Under the pieces are notes generated by a model, which was not told the origin of the DNA, did no database searches, and saw only the letters and a list, made by a program, of their open reading frames with translations. From contig NZ_FNGY01000002.1 in assembly GCF_900103665.1 (NCBI RefSeq), positions 1 to 64,000 on the forward strand: a stretch of DNA of 64,000 nucleotides, in the 5' to 3' direction. This document shows positions 17,518-25,863 of this stretch, in pieces (the first letter of the stretch is position 1; the number at the start of each line of letters is the position of its first letter). The position numbers and the translations under genes were made by a program. This DNA comes from Pedobacter steynii. Its GTDB lineage: Bacteria; Bacteroidota; Bacteroidia; Sphingobacteriales; Sphingobacteriaceae.

Positions 17518-17742
17518 ATGTTCCAGCGAATCATTACATTTTTTGAAAAACAGAGTTTTGGGGTATGTACGTACCTGGCGGAGCGACTCGATATGTCGAT
17601 CAGCAAAATCAGGTTGTTTTTTATATACTCTTCTTTTTTAGCGGTAGGCTTCCCCATCATATTTTATATCCTTGCTGCACTGGTTCTTGATGTGAGACAC
17701 TACATCAAAAAAATCAGGTTACGCTTTTGGGATGCCGATTAA
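17518..17742 (+). CDS. PspC domain protein
   Basis: This is a 74-residue small membrane protein. The N-terminal part resembles the PspC motif (FGVCTYLAERLDMSISKIRLFF), followed by one or two hydrophobic segments (about 33-58) and a basic tail. In Proteobacteria PspC takes part in the phage-shock envelope stress response, but no other psp genes are adjacent here. It starts one nucleotide after the DUF2851 gene and converges with the ankyrin gene, overlapping it by 4 nt. Confidence 0.75.
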   Translation: MFQRIITFFEKQSFGVCTYLAERLDMSISKIRLFFIYSSFLAVGFPIIFYILAALVLDVRHYIKKIRLRFWDAD

Positions 17743-18389
17743 ATTTTAAGAATAGCCGCGATTTCTGCAAATCCCTTTTCTTCGGCAAGATCCGCCGGCA
17801 GCTTTCCGCCTTCCATTCGTACGTTTAAATCTGCCGCATATTCGAGTAACAGCACGATCATCTCAATATTACCAGTTTGTGCAGCCGCATGTAAGGCCGT
17901 AAAACCTGCCTGTTGCTTTACGTTTACCTCAGCCCCGGCTTCCAAAAGCATTTTGGTAATGTTGTAACTTCTGGCCGCAACAGCAGAATGAATCGGGAAT
18001 ACATTAAATCCATTATTGGCCGCAGTATTGACGGAAGCTCCTTTTGAGATGAGTAGTCTGCTGATCTCTTCATGACCAAAATAAGCTGCTAATCCAAGAG
18101 GAGTAAAGCCATCCCTGGAGAAAGAATTGATCAGCTCAGGGTCCCGGTTAACTAAATCTGCCGTTTCCTGAAATTTGCCTAAAGCACAGGCTTCAAAAAG
18201 CGTAATCTGCTTAGAAAAGCCGGCAATTAAGCCGGCAATTGCCGGTTTCTTATAATAACAGGCCAATAAAACAGGAGATACCCCATGACTGGTTTCTTTT
18301 GTTGTCAATTCCGGATGCCTGGTTAACAAGTCTGAAATCTCTTGTTTTTTATCTGTTTCTATTAACGTTTCAAGCTGAGAGATGTCCAT
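17739..18389 (-). CDS. Ankyrin repeat protein
   Basis: This 216-residue protein is built from about six ankyrin repeats. Clear units include DGFTPLGLAAYFGHEEISRL, NVFPIHSAVAARSYNITKML and AGFTALHAAAQTGNIEMIVL. There is no signal peptide, so it is probably cytoplasmic and involved in protein binding. The start is set at ATG 18389 (MDISQLET). An upstream in-frame ATG at 18431 would add 14 hydrophobic residues that do not fit the family. An orphan terminator lies about 65 nt upstream of the start on the same strand. Confidence 0.8.
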   Translation of the reverse strand: MDISQLETLIETDKKQEISDLLTRHPELTTKETSHGVSPVLLACYYKKPAIAGLIAGFSKQITLFEACALGKFQETADLVNRDPELINSFSRDGFTPLGLAAYFGHEEISRLLISKGASVNTAANNGFNVFPIHSAVAARSYNITKMLLEAGAEVNVKQQAGFTALHAAAQTGNIEMIVLLLEYAADLNVRMEGGKLPADLAEEKGFAEIAAILKI

Positions 18390-18451
18390 TGTTAGGTTTA
18401 GATGTCTTAAAATACAGAAATAAAATAACAAATTTAAAATGATATCAGGGC

Positions 18452-18487
18452 AAAAAAAATCCCGTCAGATAAAAATATCTGACGGGA
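18452..18487 (-). terminator. Orphan intrinsic terminator upstream of the ankyrin gene
   Basis: CCCGTCAGATA (18461-18471) pairs perfectly with TATCTGACGGG (18476-18486) around a 4-nt loop. The T8 tract is on the minus strand, so it terminates leftward transcription. The only leftward gene is the ankyrin gene further downstream, and 18488-18708 has no minus-strand ORF. It therefore ends an unannotated transcript or attenuates the ankyrin mRNA. Confidence 0.7.
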
Positions 18488-18675
18488 GTACCTTAAAACA
18501 AAACTTATTTCTAATTAAAACTTAAACGCTATGTATATGACTACAATGGTATTAGAAGGTTTAATCGGAAAGTAGAAATGGGTTCAGATGTCAATTTATG
18601 AAGGCAATAAAATTTGTTTAATAAGTTCAGGTTTAAATGTATTTATAATAACTTAGTACATACAACTATATGTTT

Positions 18676-18683
18676 TATATTTG
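18676..18683 (+). promoter_or_regulatory. -7 box of the ftsK promoter
   Basis: TATATTTG is an exact TAnnTTTG match, 25 nt before the ftsK ATG. The preceding 190 bases (18488-18675) are AT-rich and contain no credible ORF. Confidence 0.6.
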
Positions 18684-18708
18684 TTGATTATAATATTAGT
18701 CACGAAAA

Positions 18709-21306
18709 ATGTCGGTAAGGGGAAATCAATTCAGGTCAAATTCATTTAAAAACGAGTCCGGGGAAAAGCAAAGCTCAAAGTCATCAGCAGCCGGACCAGC
18801 CAGAGAGAGATTTAACATTATGCCGCGTCTTGATTTTCAGAATGGCAGGCTGTTCAAGATCATTGGGTTGGTATTTGTCATCATGGCTTTATATTTCCTG
18901 ATCGCCTTTACTTCCTACCTTTTTACCTGGCAGGAAGACCATAGTTATGTGATTGATGCGAATGGGGGATGGGGCAATCTTTTTAAAACCTACGAAGAGC
19001 TTCAACAGGTCAACATTACTCCGGTCGTATCTAACTGGTTGGGTAAAATAGGTGCTTTACTTTCTCATCAGTTCATTTATGAATGGTTCGGACTAGCTTC
19101 CTTTTTATTCATTTTTGTATTCTTTGTGATTGGTTACCGCTTGCTGTTCAAAGTGAGGATATTCTCTATTGAAAAGACGCTAGGCTATAGTTTATTCTTT
19201 CTGCTGTTTATCTCTTTGACGCTTGGTTTTGCGCATTCCTTTATGAGCGATGCACCGCATTTTCTGGAAGGGGAATTCGGCTTTTGGACAAACAAGTTGC
19301 TGACTGCCCAGGTTGGCAAGGCCGGAGTAGCAGGATTAATCGTGTTTCTAGGGCTTTCCATCCTCATTATTGCCTATAATATTGATTTTAAATTACCAGA
19401 ACGAAAAAGGGAAGAAAGCATCATCCCTGATATTCCTGAAGAAGATATTGAAATAGAAAACGAAATTCGTTCTGAACCGGTAGAGTTTACGGTAAACGAA
19501 CGTCTGGCAAGAGACCGGAAGAAAGAGCAGAATATTGTACTTAATCCTTCTTCAAGGTTCGAAGAAAGACAGGAGCGTGAGTTGGAAAAAGAAATCATTC
19601 CTGAATTTGTTCCGGTGACAGCTCCGGTTAATGTAATGAATGTTACGCCTTCTCCTCCGGTAGTAGTTCCACCTGTGGCGGTTTCTCTTCCAATGGAGAT
19701 TACGCCAGTGGTAGAAGAAGAACCTGAATTGGAGCTCGTAATTGAGAAGTCGGAAGAGGAAATTAAATCTGAAGAGCTGGTAGAACAGTTCGGGAATTAT
19801 GACCCGACACTCGACCTTTCCAGCTATAAATACCCTACACTAGACTTGTTAGAGAACTATGGTTCGAATAAAATCTCCGTAAATGCGGATGAGCTGGAAG
19901 CGAACAAGAACAAAATTGTAGAGACACTGAATCATTACAATATAGAAATTGATAAAATTAAGGCAACGATTGGTCCGACGGTTACTTTATATGAGATCAT
20001 TCCTGCTCCGGGAGTAAGGATTTCTAAAATTAAAAACCTTGAAGACGATATTGCCCTGAGTTTAGCCGCATTGGGTATCAGGATTATTGCGCCAATGCCT
20101 GGGAAAGGAACAATCGGTATTGAAGTACCCAATTTGCATCCGGAAATGGTTTCTATGCGCAGTATTCTGGCAACGGAGAAATTCCAGACTACGACGATGG
20201 ATTTGCCGATTGCGATGGGTAAAACAATTTCCAATGAGGTTTATATTGGAGATTTGGCGAAAATGCCCCATTTACTGGTGGCGGGTGCTACAGGTCAAGG
20301 TAAATCGGTGGGGATTAACTCCATTCTGGTTTCCCTGCTGTATAAAAAACACCCTTCACAATTGAAGTTTGTATTGGTCGATCCTAAAAAGGTAGAGTTA
20401 ACGCTATTCAATAAAATTGAACGCCATTTCCTGGCCAAACTACCGGGAGAGGCTGATGCGATCATTACAGATACCAAGAAAGTAATCAATACGTTAAATT
20501 CTCTTTGTATTGAAATGGATCAGCGTTATGATCTGTTGAAAGATGCACAGGTAAGAAACCTGAAAGAGTACAATGAGAAGTTTATCAAGAGAAAATTAAA
20601 TCCAAACAATTCGCATAGGTTCCTGCCATATATCGTATTGATCGTGGATGAGTTTGCTGATTTAATGATGACCGCAGGTAAGGAAGTGGAAACACCAATT
20701 GCCCGCTTGGCCCAGTTGGCACGTGCGGTTGGTATTCACCTGGTGCTGGCGACCCAAAGGCCTTCAGTGAACATCATTACGGGTACAATTAAGGCCAACT
20801 TTCCGGCCAGGCTTGCCTTTAGGGTATTGTCGAAAATTGACTCCAGAACAATCCTTGATAGTGGGGGCGCTGATCAGCTGATCGGTAGAGGAGACATGTT
20901 ATTGTCGACCGGAAATGACCTGATCAGGTTGCAGTGTGCTTTCGTTGATACACCTGAAGTGGACCGTATTTCAGAATTTATTGGTAATCAGAGGGGCTAT
21001 CCTGAGGCTTATCAGCTTCCTGAATACATTGATGAAGCTGCAGAATCTGCCAAGATGGACTTCGATCCGCATGATCGTGATGCCATGTTTGAAGATGCTG
21101 CGCGTTTAATTGTGATGCATCAGCAAGGTTCTACTTCTTTGATACAGAGAAAGTTGAAGTTAGGTTATAACAGGGCGGGAAGGATCATTGATCAGCTGGA
21201 AGCTGCAGGGGTAGTAGGTCCGTTTGAAGGCAGTAAAGCCAGAGAAGTGCTCATCCCTGATGATTATGCTTTGGAACAGTTCTTGAATAATCTCAATAAC
21301 GATTAA
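18709..21306 (+). CDS. ftsK: DNA translocase FtsK/SpoIIIE
   Basis: This 865-residue septal DNA pump has four or five N-terminal membrane helices (about 43-230) and a charged, proline-rich linker (about 240-370). The RecA-like motor has Walker A GATGQGKS and Walker B IVLIVDEFADLM. A C-terminal gamma winged-helix domain (QGSTSLIQRKLKLGYNRAGR) reads polar sequences such as KOPS. It moves the chromosome terminus through the closing septum and supports dimer resolution. lolA follows after 19 nt, in a probable operon. Confidence 0.94.
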   Translation: MSVRGNQFRSNSFKNESGEKQSSKSSAAGPARERFNIMPRLDFQNGRLFKIIGLVFVIMALYFLIAFTSYLFTWQEDHSYVIDANGGWGNLFKTYEELQQVNITPVVSNWLGKIGALLSHQFIYEWFGLASFLFIFVFFVIGYRLLFKVRIFSIEKTLGYSLFFLLFISLTLGFAHSFMSDAPHFLEGEFGFWTNKLLTAQVGKAGVAGLIVFLGLSILIIAYNIDFKLPERKREESIIPDIPEEDIEIENEIRSEPVEFTVNERLARDRKKEQNIVLNPSSRFEERQERELEKEIIPEFVPVTAPVNVMNVTPSPPVVVPPVAVSLPMEITPVVEEEPELELVIEKSEEEIKSEELVEQFGNYDPTLDLSSYKYPTLDLLENYGSNKISVNADELEANKNKIVETLNHYNIEIDKIKATIGPTVTLYEIIPAPGVRISKIKNLEDDIALSLAALGIRIIAPMPGKGTIGIEVPNLHPEMVSMRSILATEKFQTTTMDLPIAMGKTISNEVYIGDLAKMPHLLVAGATGQGKSVGINSILVSLLYKKHPSQLKFVLVDPKKVELTLFNKIERHFLAKLPGEADAIITDTKKVINTLNSLCIEMDQRYDLLKDAQVRNLKEYNEKFIKRKLNPNNSHRFLPYIVLIVDEFADLMMTAGKEVETPIARLAQLARAVGIHLVLATQRPSVNIITGTIKANFPARLAFRVLSKIDSRTILDSGGADQLIGRGDMLLSTGNDLIRLQCAFVDTPEVDRISEFIGNQRGYPEAYQLPEYIDEAAESAKMDFDPHDRDAMFEDAARLIVMHQQGSTSLIQRKLKLGYNRAGRIIDQLEAAGVVGPFEGSKAREVLIPDDYALEQFLNNLNND

Positions 21307-21325
21307 CACGTAATTAGAGAAAAAG

Positions 21326-21976
21326 ATGAAAAAGATTGTATTGTCATTATTGGTTGCGGCAGGTTTTGTAGGTGCTTCCTATGCACAGACAGATGCTAAG
21401 GCCAAAGCCATATTAGCCGATGTAAGTAAGAAGTATCGTTCCTATGATGTTGTGAAAACAGATTTTACTTTTATTTTAGATAATCCACAGGCAAAGATTA
21501 AAGAAACCCAACAGGGAACTTTGATTGTGAAAGCCAAAACCAATAAGTATCGGGTAACTATGACCAATCAGGAATTGATTAGTGATGGTAAAAATCAATG
21601 GACTTATTTGAAAGAGGATAAAGAGGTTCAGGTTACCAATGCCGATAACAATGGCGATGCTTTAAACCCTGCCAAGATATTTACTGTTTATGAAAAGGGA
21701 TTTAAATATACTTATACTGGTGAGTCTAAAGTAGGAGGAAAGGTTTTTCAAATGATTGACCTGGCGCCAACAGATGTTACTAAATCTTATTTTAAAATTC
21801 GTCTGGGTATCGATAAAACGGCGAAACAGATTGGAAGTGTAGTAATCTTCGATAAGAGCGGAAATAAGTATACCTACAATGTAAAAAAGATAATTCCTAA
21901 CGTTAAAGTTCCGGAAAGCACCTTTGCTTTTGATACTAAGAAGTATCCGGGAGTAGAAGTGGTAGACTTAAGATAA
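21326..21976 (+). CDS. LolA-like outer membrane lipoprotein carrier protein
   Basis: This 216-residue protein has an N-terminal signal peptide (MKKIVLSLLVAAGFVGASYA, cleaved before QTD). The LolA-type beta-sandwich follows, with motifs such as TDFTFILDNPQAK...QGTLIVKAKTNKYRV. In Bacteroidota these proteins are thought to carry lipoproteins from the inner to the outer membrane through the periplasm. Sequence similarity to E. coli LolA is low, so the symbol is left open. It lies 19 nt after ftsK and is followed by a strong terminator. An ftsK-lolA order is also seen in Proteobacteria. Confidence 0.85.
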   Translation: MKKIVLSLLVAAGFVGASYAQTDAKAKAILADVSKKYRSYDVVKTDFTFILDNPQAKIKETQQGTLIVKAKTNKYRVTMTNQELISDGKNQWTYLKEDKEVQVTNADNNGDALNPAKIFTVYEKGFKYTYTGESKVGGKVFQMIDLAPTDVTKSYFKIRLGIDKTAKQIGSVVIFDKSGNKYTYNVKKIIPNVKVPESTFAFDTKKYPGVEVVDLR

Positions 21977-22000
21977 TCGGATAACGATTAAAATTTTTAA

Positions 22001-22035
22001 AAGGGTTTAAGCAATTTGTTTAAACCCTTTTTTTG
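22001..22035 (+). terminator. Terminator after the ftsK-lolA operon
   Basis: AAGGGTTTAA and the complementary TTTAAACCCTT form the stem, followed by a run of T residues. Confidence 0.85.
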
Positions 22036-22036
22036 T

Positions 22037-22044
22037 TATTTTTG
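22037..22044 (+). promoter_or_regulatory. -7 box for the MBL-fold hydrolase gene
   Basis: TATTTTTG matches TAnnTTTG and directly follows the previous terminator. A start near 22051 would leave a leader of about 20 nt before the TTG start codon at 22070. Confidence 0.6.
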
Positions 22045-22069
22045 AAAATATGGTCCCAACTCAATTATT

Positions 22070-22834
22070 TTGAAAGTTACATTTTTAGGAACAGGTACTT
22101 CCCAGGGCATTCCTGTGATCACTTGCAATTGTGTGGTTTGTCAGTCTGCAGATCATAGAAACAAGCGCTTAAGGGTTTCAGTTTTGCTGGAAATGGGAGA
22201 TAAGACGATCGTGATTGACAGCGGTCCTGATTTCAGGTACCAGATGTTGCGAGCAAATGTAAAAGACCTGGATGCGATCTTATATACCCACGAACATAAG
22301 GATCATGTGGCTGGTTTAGATGACATCAGGCCCTTTAATTATCTGCTAAAGAAGAACATTGACATCTATGCGACAGAACGTGTTCAGCAGGCGCTGAGGA
22401 AAGAGTTTTCTTATATTTTTGCGGAAGTGCATTATCCGGGATTACCGCAAATTGATATGCACACCATTTCCGATGAAGTTTTTAAGATTGGGAATACCGA
22501 GATCATTCCACTGAATATCATGCATTATAAATTGCCGATATTGGGTTTCAGGGTTCATGATTTTACTTATATCACGGATGCAAAGACAATTTCTGAAGAG
22601 ACTATAGCGAAAGTTAAAGGGACAAAGGTGTTAGTGATCAATGCTTTACAACATGAAGAGCATATTTCTCATTTTACTTTGCAGGAAGCCGTTGATTTTG
22701 CGCAGAAGATCGGAGCGGAGATGACTTATCTGACGCATATCAGCCATAATTTAGGGCTTCATGAAGAGGTGGAAAAAGAATTACCGGAAAATATAAAATT
22801 AGCTTACGATGGTTTGAGTATATTCTGCGAATAA
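22070..22834 (+). CDS. MBL-fold metallo-hydrolase, PhnP-like
   Basis: This 254-residue metallo-beta-lactamase-fold enzyme opens with FLGTGTSQGIPVITC, the typical start of PhnP/RNase Z-related hydrolases. It has the metal site THEHKDH plus later ligands in ITDAK and LTHISHN. An N-terminal cysteine/histidine cluster (CNCVVC...H) resembles the extra zinc site of PhnP, a cyclic ribose phosphodiesterase. The substrate is not known. The start is TTG, supported by the family N terminus beginning at MKVTFLG. A 7-codon micro-ORF (22050-22073) overlaps this start. Confidence 0.85.
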   Translation: MKVTFLGTGTSQGIPVITCNCVVCQSADHRNKRLRVSVLLEMGDKTIVIDSGPDFRYQMLRANVKDLDAILYTHEHKDHVAGLDDIRPFNYLLKKNIDIYATERVQQALRKEFSYIFAEVHYPGLPQIDMHTISDEVFKIGNTEIIPLNIMHYKLPILGFRVHDFTYITDAKTISEETIAKVKGTKVLVINALQHEEHISHFTLQEAVDFAQKIGAEMTYLTHISHNLGLHEEVEKELPENIKLAYDGLSIFCE

Positions 22835-22837
22835 ATA

Positions 22838-22845
22838 TATATTTG
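22838..22845 (+). promoter_or_regulatory. -7 box of the tRNA-Leu(GAG) promoter
   Basis: TATATTTG is an exact TAnnTTTG match that lies 10 nt before the tRNA and directly after the preceding stop codon. Confidence 0.6.
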
Positions 22846-22855
22846 CAGAACAAAT

Positions 22856-22939
22856 ACCCAGGTGGCGAAATTGGTAGACGCACCAGCTTGAGGGGCTGGC
22901 GCCGGCAACGGTGTGGGAGTTCGAATCTCCTCTTGGGTA
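22856..22939 (+). tRNA. tRNA-Leu (anticodon GAG)
   Basis: The class II fold has acceptor ACCCAGG with CTTGGGT (22932-22938) and discriminator A22939. The anticodon stem is CCAGC/GCTGG around TTGAGGG, which gives anticodon GAG. The long variable arm is GCCGGCAACGGTGT and the T-loop TTCGAAT. CCA is not encoded. It decodes CUC/CUU leucine codons. Confidence 0.94.
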
Positions 22940-22941
22940 CA

Positions 22942-22990
22942 TAAAAACAAAAAAGCCTGATAATTAAATTATCAGGCTTTTTTGTTTTTA
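22942..22990 (+). terminator. Terminator after tRNA-Leu(GAG)
   Basis: This is a near-perfect 49-nt palindrome with 24-nt arms centred at A22966. The GC core AGCCTGATAATT/AATTATCAGGCT is flanked by A and T runs, so it can work on both strands. Confidence 0.85.
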
Positions 22991-23081
22991 TGTATCTTGA
23001 GATTCCGAGGCTGAAAAGAGTCCAATATATTAACGTCATGCTTATAAAAAACATAAGCCAGGATATTTTACGGCCGCTATT

Positions 23082-24068
23082 ATGAAAAGACAAACATTTA
23101 AGACAGATTCCTTAAAGACAATTGATTGGCTTAAAGGTAACATCGTAGATTGGGCTTCCGGAGGACAGTTATATTCTTTTGACGGGCAACAAAGACAAAT
23201 TGGAAAATATCATTATGCTTTTAGTTTTGATGCTTCAATTACTTCTCAAAATGGACAATATACTTTCATTTATAAACGTCTTGGAACAAAAGGACTTTTA
23301 TTGAAAGAAGGCGAAGTCATACGGGAAATTAATCGTACTTATTATTGCGCCGAGCGCTATGAATTTCCAGCAGCTTTTATCACTGTTGGCAAGGAAACCT
23401 ATTTAGTTCATTGCCCAATTGATTATTGCCAATTGGACTTTGAAAATGTTGAAACAGGTGAAATTGTTTCCAACATTCCAGGCAGAAAACCATCAGATAT
23501 TTTTCACTCCAGGCTTTCTATTAGTCCTGGTAGCAAGTATTTAATGGTATGTGGCTGGGTATGGCATCCCCTAGACACGGTTGAGTTATATGATATAGCA
23601 GTATGTTTAGAAAACCCGTTGTTATTGGATAAAAGTTTTTTATCTCCAAACTTTGGGACAGAAATAAATTCAGCTAGTTTTATAGACAATGAAAGGATAC
23701 TTATTGCTTCAACGGAAGAAGAGCCTTTCGATGATGAAGTGCCAGCACTTTTACCACAAAAGCATCTTGCCATCTGGAACTTTATTAAAAATGAAATTAC
23801 AACACCAATAAAAGTAAAGGGGGAGTTCGGAAACTTGTTTGCAATAAATGAAAGGCAGGCCTGGGACATGTTTAAGTTTCCAAAAATCATAAATATTCAA
23901 ACAGGCGAAATTGAAAGTAAAATGGAAGAAATCAATTCAGGACTTCAAACCTCATCGATTATGCATGAGAACATAGAGGAATTACCGCAGATTTGCTTTA
24001 ACAGAGAAACAGCTCAAATTGCAGTTCTGGTAAATAAGAACACTATTGAAGTACTTAGCCCAGCATAA
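23082..24068 (+). CDS. Hypothetical protein, possible beta-propeller
   Basis: I do not recognise this 328-residue protein. It has no signal peptide or membrane segment. Repeated strand patterns such as HYAFSFDASITSQNGQYTFI and LSISPGSKYLMVCGWVWHP, with regularly spaced hydrophobic strands, resemble WD40-like blades. The composition and codon use look AT-richer than the neighbouring housekeeping genes. It stands alone between the tRNA terminator and the hxlR-type gene, in a position that often receives foreign DNA. Its function is unknown. Confidence 0.65.
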   Translation: MKRQTFKTDSLKTIDWLKGNIVDWASGGQLYSFDGQQRQIGKYHYAFSFDASITSQNGQYTFIYKRLGTKGLLLKEGEVIREINRTYYCAERYEFPAAFITVGKETYLVHCPIDYCQLDFENVETGEIVSNIPGRKPSDIFHSRLSISPGSKYLMVCGWVWHPLDTVELYDIAVCLENPLLLDKSFLSPNFGTEINSASFIDNERILIASTEEEPFDDEVPALLPQKHLAIWNFIKNEITTPIKVKGEFGNLFAINERQAWDMFKFPKIINIQTGEIESKMEEINSGLQTSSIMHENIEELPQICFNRETAQIAVLVNKNTIEVLSPA

Positions 24069-24118
24069 TACGACGGCTTACGAGGGGGGATTTCATCCAG
24101 GAGCGTTTGTTAATGATG

Positions 24119-24487
24119 TCATAAGTAATTCATCGTGGCTTCTGTTTCCAATATGGTTTTTAAACGGGAGGAAAACCCCATTCCCCACTGGTCAATAGCA
24201 GAAACTAAAGGTAACAGTGATTTCCCTGATACAGTCAGATTATATTCCACTCGTAAAGGAATTTCGGTATAAATTGTTTTTTCCAACAAGCCATGTAATT
24301 CCAATTCTCTGAGTTGCTTTTGCAAGACCCTTTTTGTGATGCCATTGATCGCATTGACCAGATCTTTTGGGCGTTTTATCCCTTTTGAAATCTCATCTAG
24401 TATACAAAATTTCCATTTTGAACCCACTACTTCCATGGCAACACTGAGGCCACAATCATAATCAATTGGAATTTTTCGCTGATACAT
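24119..24487 (-). CDS. HxlR family transcriptional regulator
   Basis: This is a 122-residue winged-helix regulator with the family signature CGLSVAMEVVGSKWKFCILD near the N terminus and KRPKDLVNAINGITKRVLQKQLRELE as recognition region. Such dimeric regulators often respond to redox or electrophile stress through cysteines, and two cysteines (in DYDCG and FCILD) are present here. It is divergent from the flavodoxin-fold oxidoreductase, which is its likely target. A GTGATAA/TTATCAC palindrome lies between them. Confidence 0.88.
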   Translation of the reverse strand: MYQRKIPIDYDCGLSVAMEVVGSKWKFCILDEISKGIKRPKDLVNAINGITKRVLQKQLRELELHGLLEKTIYTEIPLRVEYNLTVSGKSLLPLVSAIDQWGMGFSSRLKTILETEATMNYL

Positions 24488-24545
24488 ATGCTTAGTTTCT
24501 CTGTTTAGATGGATAAAAGTAAATAAACGGATCTGTAAATGGATG

Positions 24546-24569
24546 GTGATAAAATTATCACTAAGTGAT
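24546..24569. promoter_or_regulatory. Candidate HxlR operator
   Basis: GTGATAA (24546-24552) and TTATCAC (24555-24561) form an inverted repeat with a 2-nt spacer. A third half-site, GTGAT, lies at 24565-24569 and makes a second inverted repeat (ATCAC-TAA-GTGAT). It lies midway in the 167-bp intergenic region of the divergent pair. Confidence 0.5.
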
Positions 24570-24654
24570 TAATTAGCCTCTTATTGTTCCAAAAGTTTAG
24601 GGATCCCATCTTTGTGCCAGCAAATTTACAGGAATTACCCCTAAATATTATAAG

Positions 24655-25185
24655 ATGAAAACGCTGATAATTGTCATTCATTCTGATCTCGAAAATTCGG
24701 TGATCAATAAAAGATGGATAGAAGAGTTAAAGAAATACCCAGGTAAGTATGTCGTACATGAATTACACAGCTTATATCCGGATGAAAGAATTGATGTGGG
24801 AGCAGAGCAGCGATTGTTGGAAATGTACGACAAGATTGTATTCCAGTTTCCCTTTTATTGGTTTAATTGTCCGCCGCTTTTTAAAAAGTGGCTGGATGAA
24901 GTATTCAGTCATGGATGGGCATATGGCAAGGGGAGCGGGTATAAATTGACCGGGAAGAAGATCGCGTTATCGATTGCAGCGGGTATTAATGCAGAAGATT
25001 ATGATGCATCAGGCCGGTACAAATATACATTGAAACAATTGACAGCTCCATTTGAGCTCACTTTTGATTACGTAAAAGCGGATTACAAGCCGCTCTTCGC
25101 CTTCTATGGTGCAGAGCATAATGCCACCGCAGAAAGAATAGAAAAAAGTGCCAGGGATTATATAGCCTTCATAGATGATTTATAA
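24655..25185 (+). CDS. NAD(P)H oxidoreductase, flavodoxin-like fold (KefF/MdaB-like)
   Basis: This 176-residue FMN/FAD-binding quinone reductase-type enzyme carries FQFPFYWFNCPPLFKKWLDEV, the hallmark of the flavodoxin_2 family, and later GKKIALSIAAG. These enzymes reduce quinones or electrophiles by two electrons with NAD(P)H. Divergent transcription from an HxlR regulator suggests induction by quinone or aldehyde stress, as in similar yodB/hypR-type pairs of Firmicutes. The exact substrate is unknown. Confidence 0.85.
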   Translation: MKTLIIVIHSDLENSVINKRWIEELKKYPGKYVVHELHSLYPDERIDVGAEQRLLEMYDKIVFQFPFYWFNCPPLFKKWLDEVFSHGWAYGKGSGYKLTGKKIALSIAAGINAEDYDASGRYKYTLKQLTAPFELTFDYVKADYKPLFAFYGAEHNATAERIEKSARDYIAFIDDL

Positions 25186-25208
25186 AAATTGGCAGGGATG
25201 ATAAAAAG

Positions 25209-25243
25209 AAAATGGCCCGTGTATGAAGTACACAAGCCATTTT
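25209..25243. terminator. Bidirectional terminator between the oxidoreductase and yceI-like genes
   Basis: AAAATGGC (25209-25216) pairs with GCCATTTT (25236-25243), with an inner GTGTA/TACAC extension. A- and T-rich flanks on both sides serve the two convergent genes. Confidence 0.7.
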
Positions 25244-25281
25244 AAATAAAAAATGTTTCTTTTAATCTGAGCGCGATTAAA

Positions 25282-25863
25282 TTACTTTTTTACAAACTCA
25301 GTGTTTGCATTCAGTGTTACTTCGTCGCTCAACATGGCATTTGCATATTTAGTTCCGAATCCGAAATCCGCCCTTTTGATTGTTCCGGTAACTTTGAAAC
25401 CTGCAGTTTCTTTTTTAGACATTGGATTGGTGGTTACACCTCTTAATGTCGCATTTAAAGTGATGGGTTTAGTCACACCGTGAAAGGTTAAGTTTCCATT
25501 TACTTTGAATTTGTTGGCAGAAACTTTCTTCACTGAAGTACTTTTGAACGATAATTTCGGAAATTTCGCTGCATCAAAGAAATCTGCGCCTTTCAAATGT
25601 TCATCTCTTTTATCGTTATCAGTATTTACTGAATTTACGTCTGCAGTTAACTCAACTACGGCATCAGAAAAATCAGGTTTTGATGCAGTGATGGTCGACT
25701 GAAAGTTTTTGAAAGATCCTTCTACATCAGTGATCAGTAAGTGGGTAACTACAAATCCTAATTTTGAATGTGCAGTGTCAGCTTCCCATGTAGCAGGTGC
25801 AACAGCTTTGAAAGCGAAAAGGGCAGTACTTAAAACTGCAGCCAATAAGAATAACTTTTTCAT
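25282..25863 (-). CDS. YceI family periplasmic protein
   Basis: This 193-residue protein has a signal peptide (about residues 1-20, LFLLAAVLSTALFAFKAVA). A lipocalin-like YceI domain follows, with TWEADTAHSKLGFVVTHLLI and the later GNLTFHGVTKPITLNATL. YceI proteins bind isoprenoid-type ligands such as polyprenyl chains in the periplasm, and are linked to acid or osmotic stress in other bacteria. Its role here is unknown. It is transcribed alone. Confidence 0.9.
   Translation of the reverse strand: MKKLFLLAAVLSTALFAFKAVAPATWEADTAHSKLGFVVTHLLITDVEGSFKNFQSTITASKPDFSDAVVELTADVNSVNTDNDKRDEHLKGADFFDAAKFPKLSFKSTSVKKVSANKFKVNGNLTFHGVTKPITLNATLRGVTTNPMSKKETAGFKVTGTIKRADFGFGTKYANAMLSDEVTLNANTEFVKK

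Noticed and set aside
24119..24487. HxlR-family regulator as controller of hxlAB
   Set aside because: It is 25 kb away and divergent from an oxidoreductase. The hxl genes here are flanked by AraC regulators, which are better candidates.
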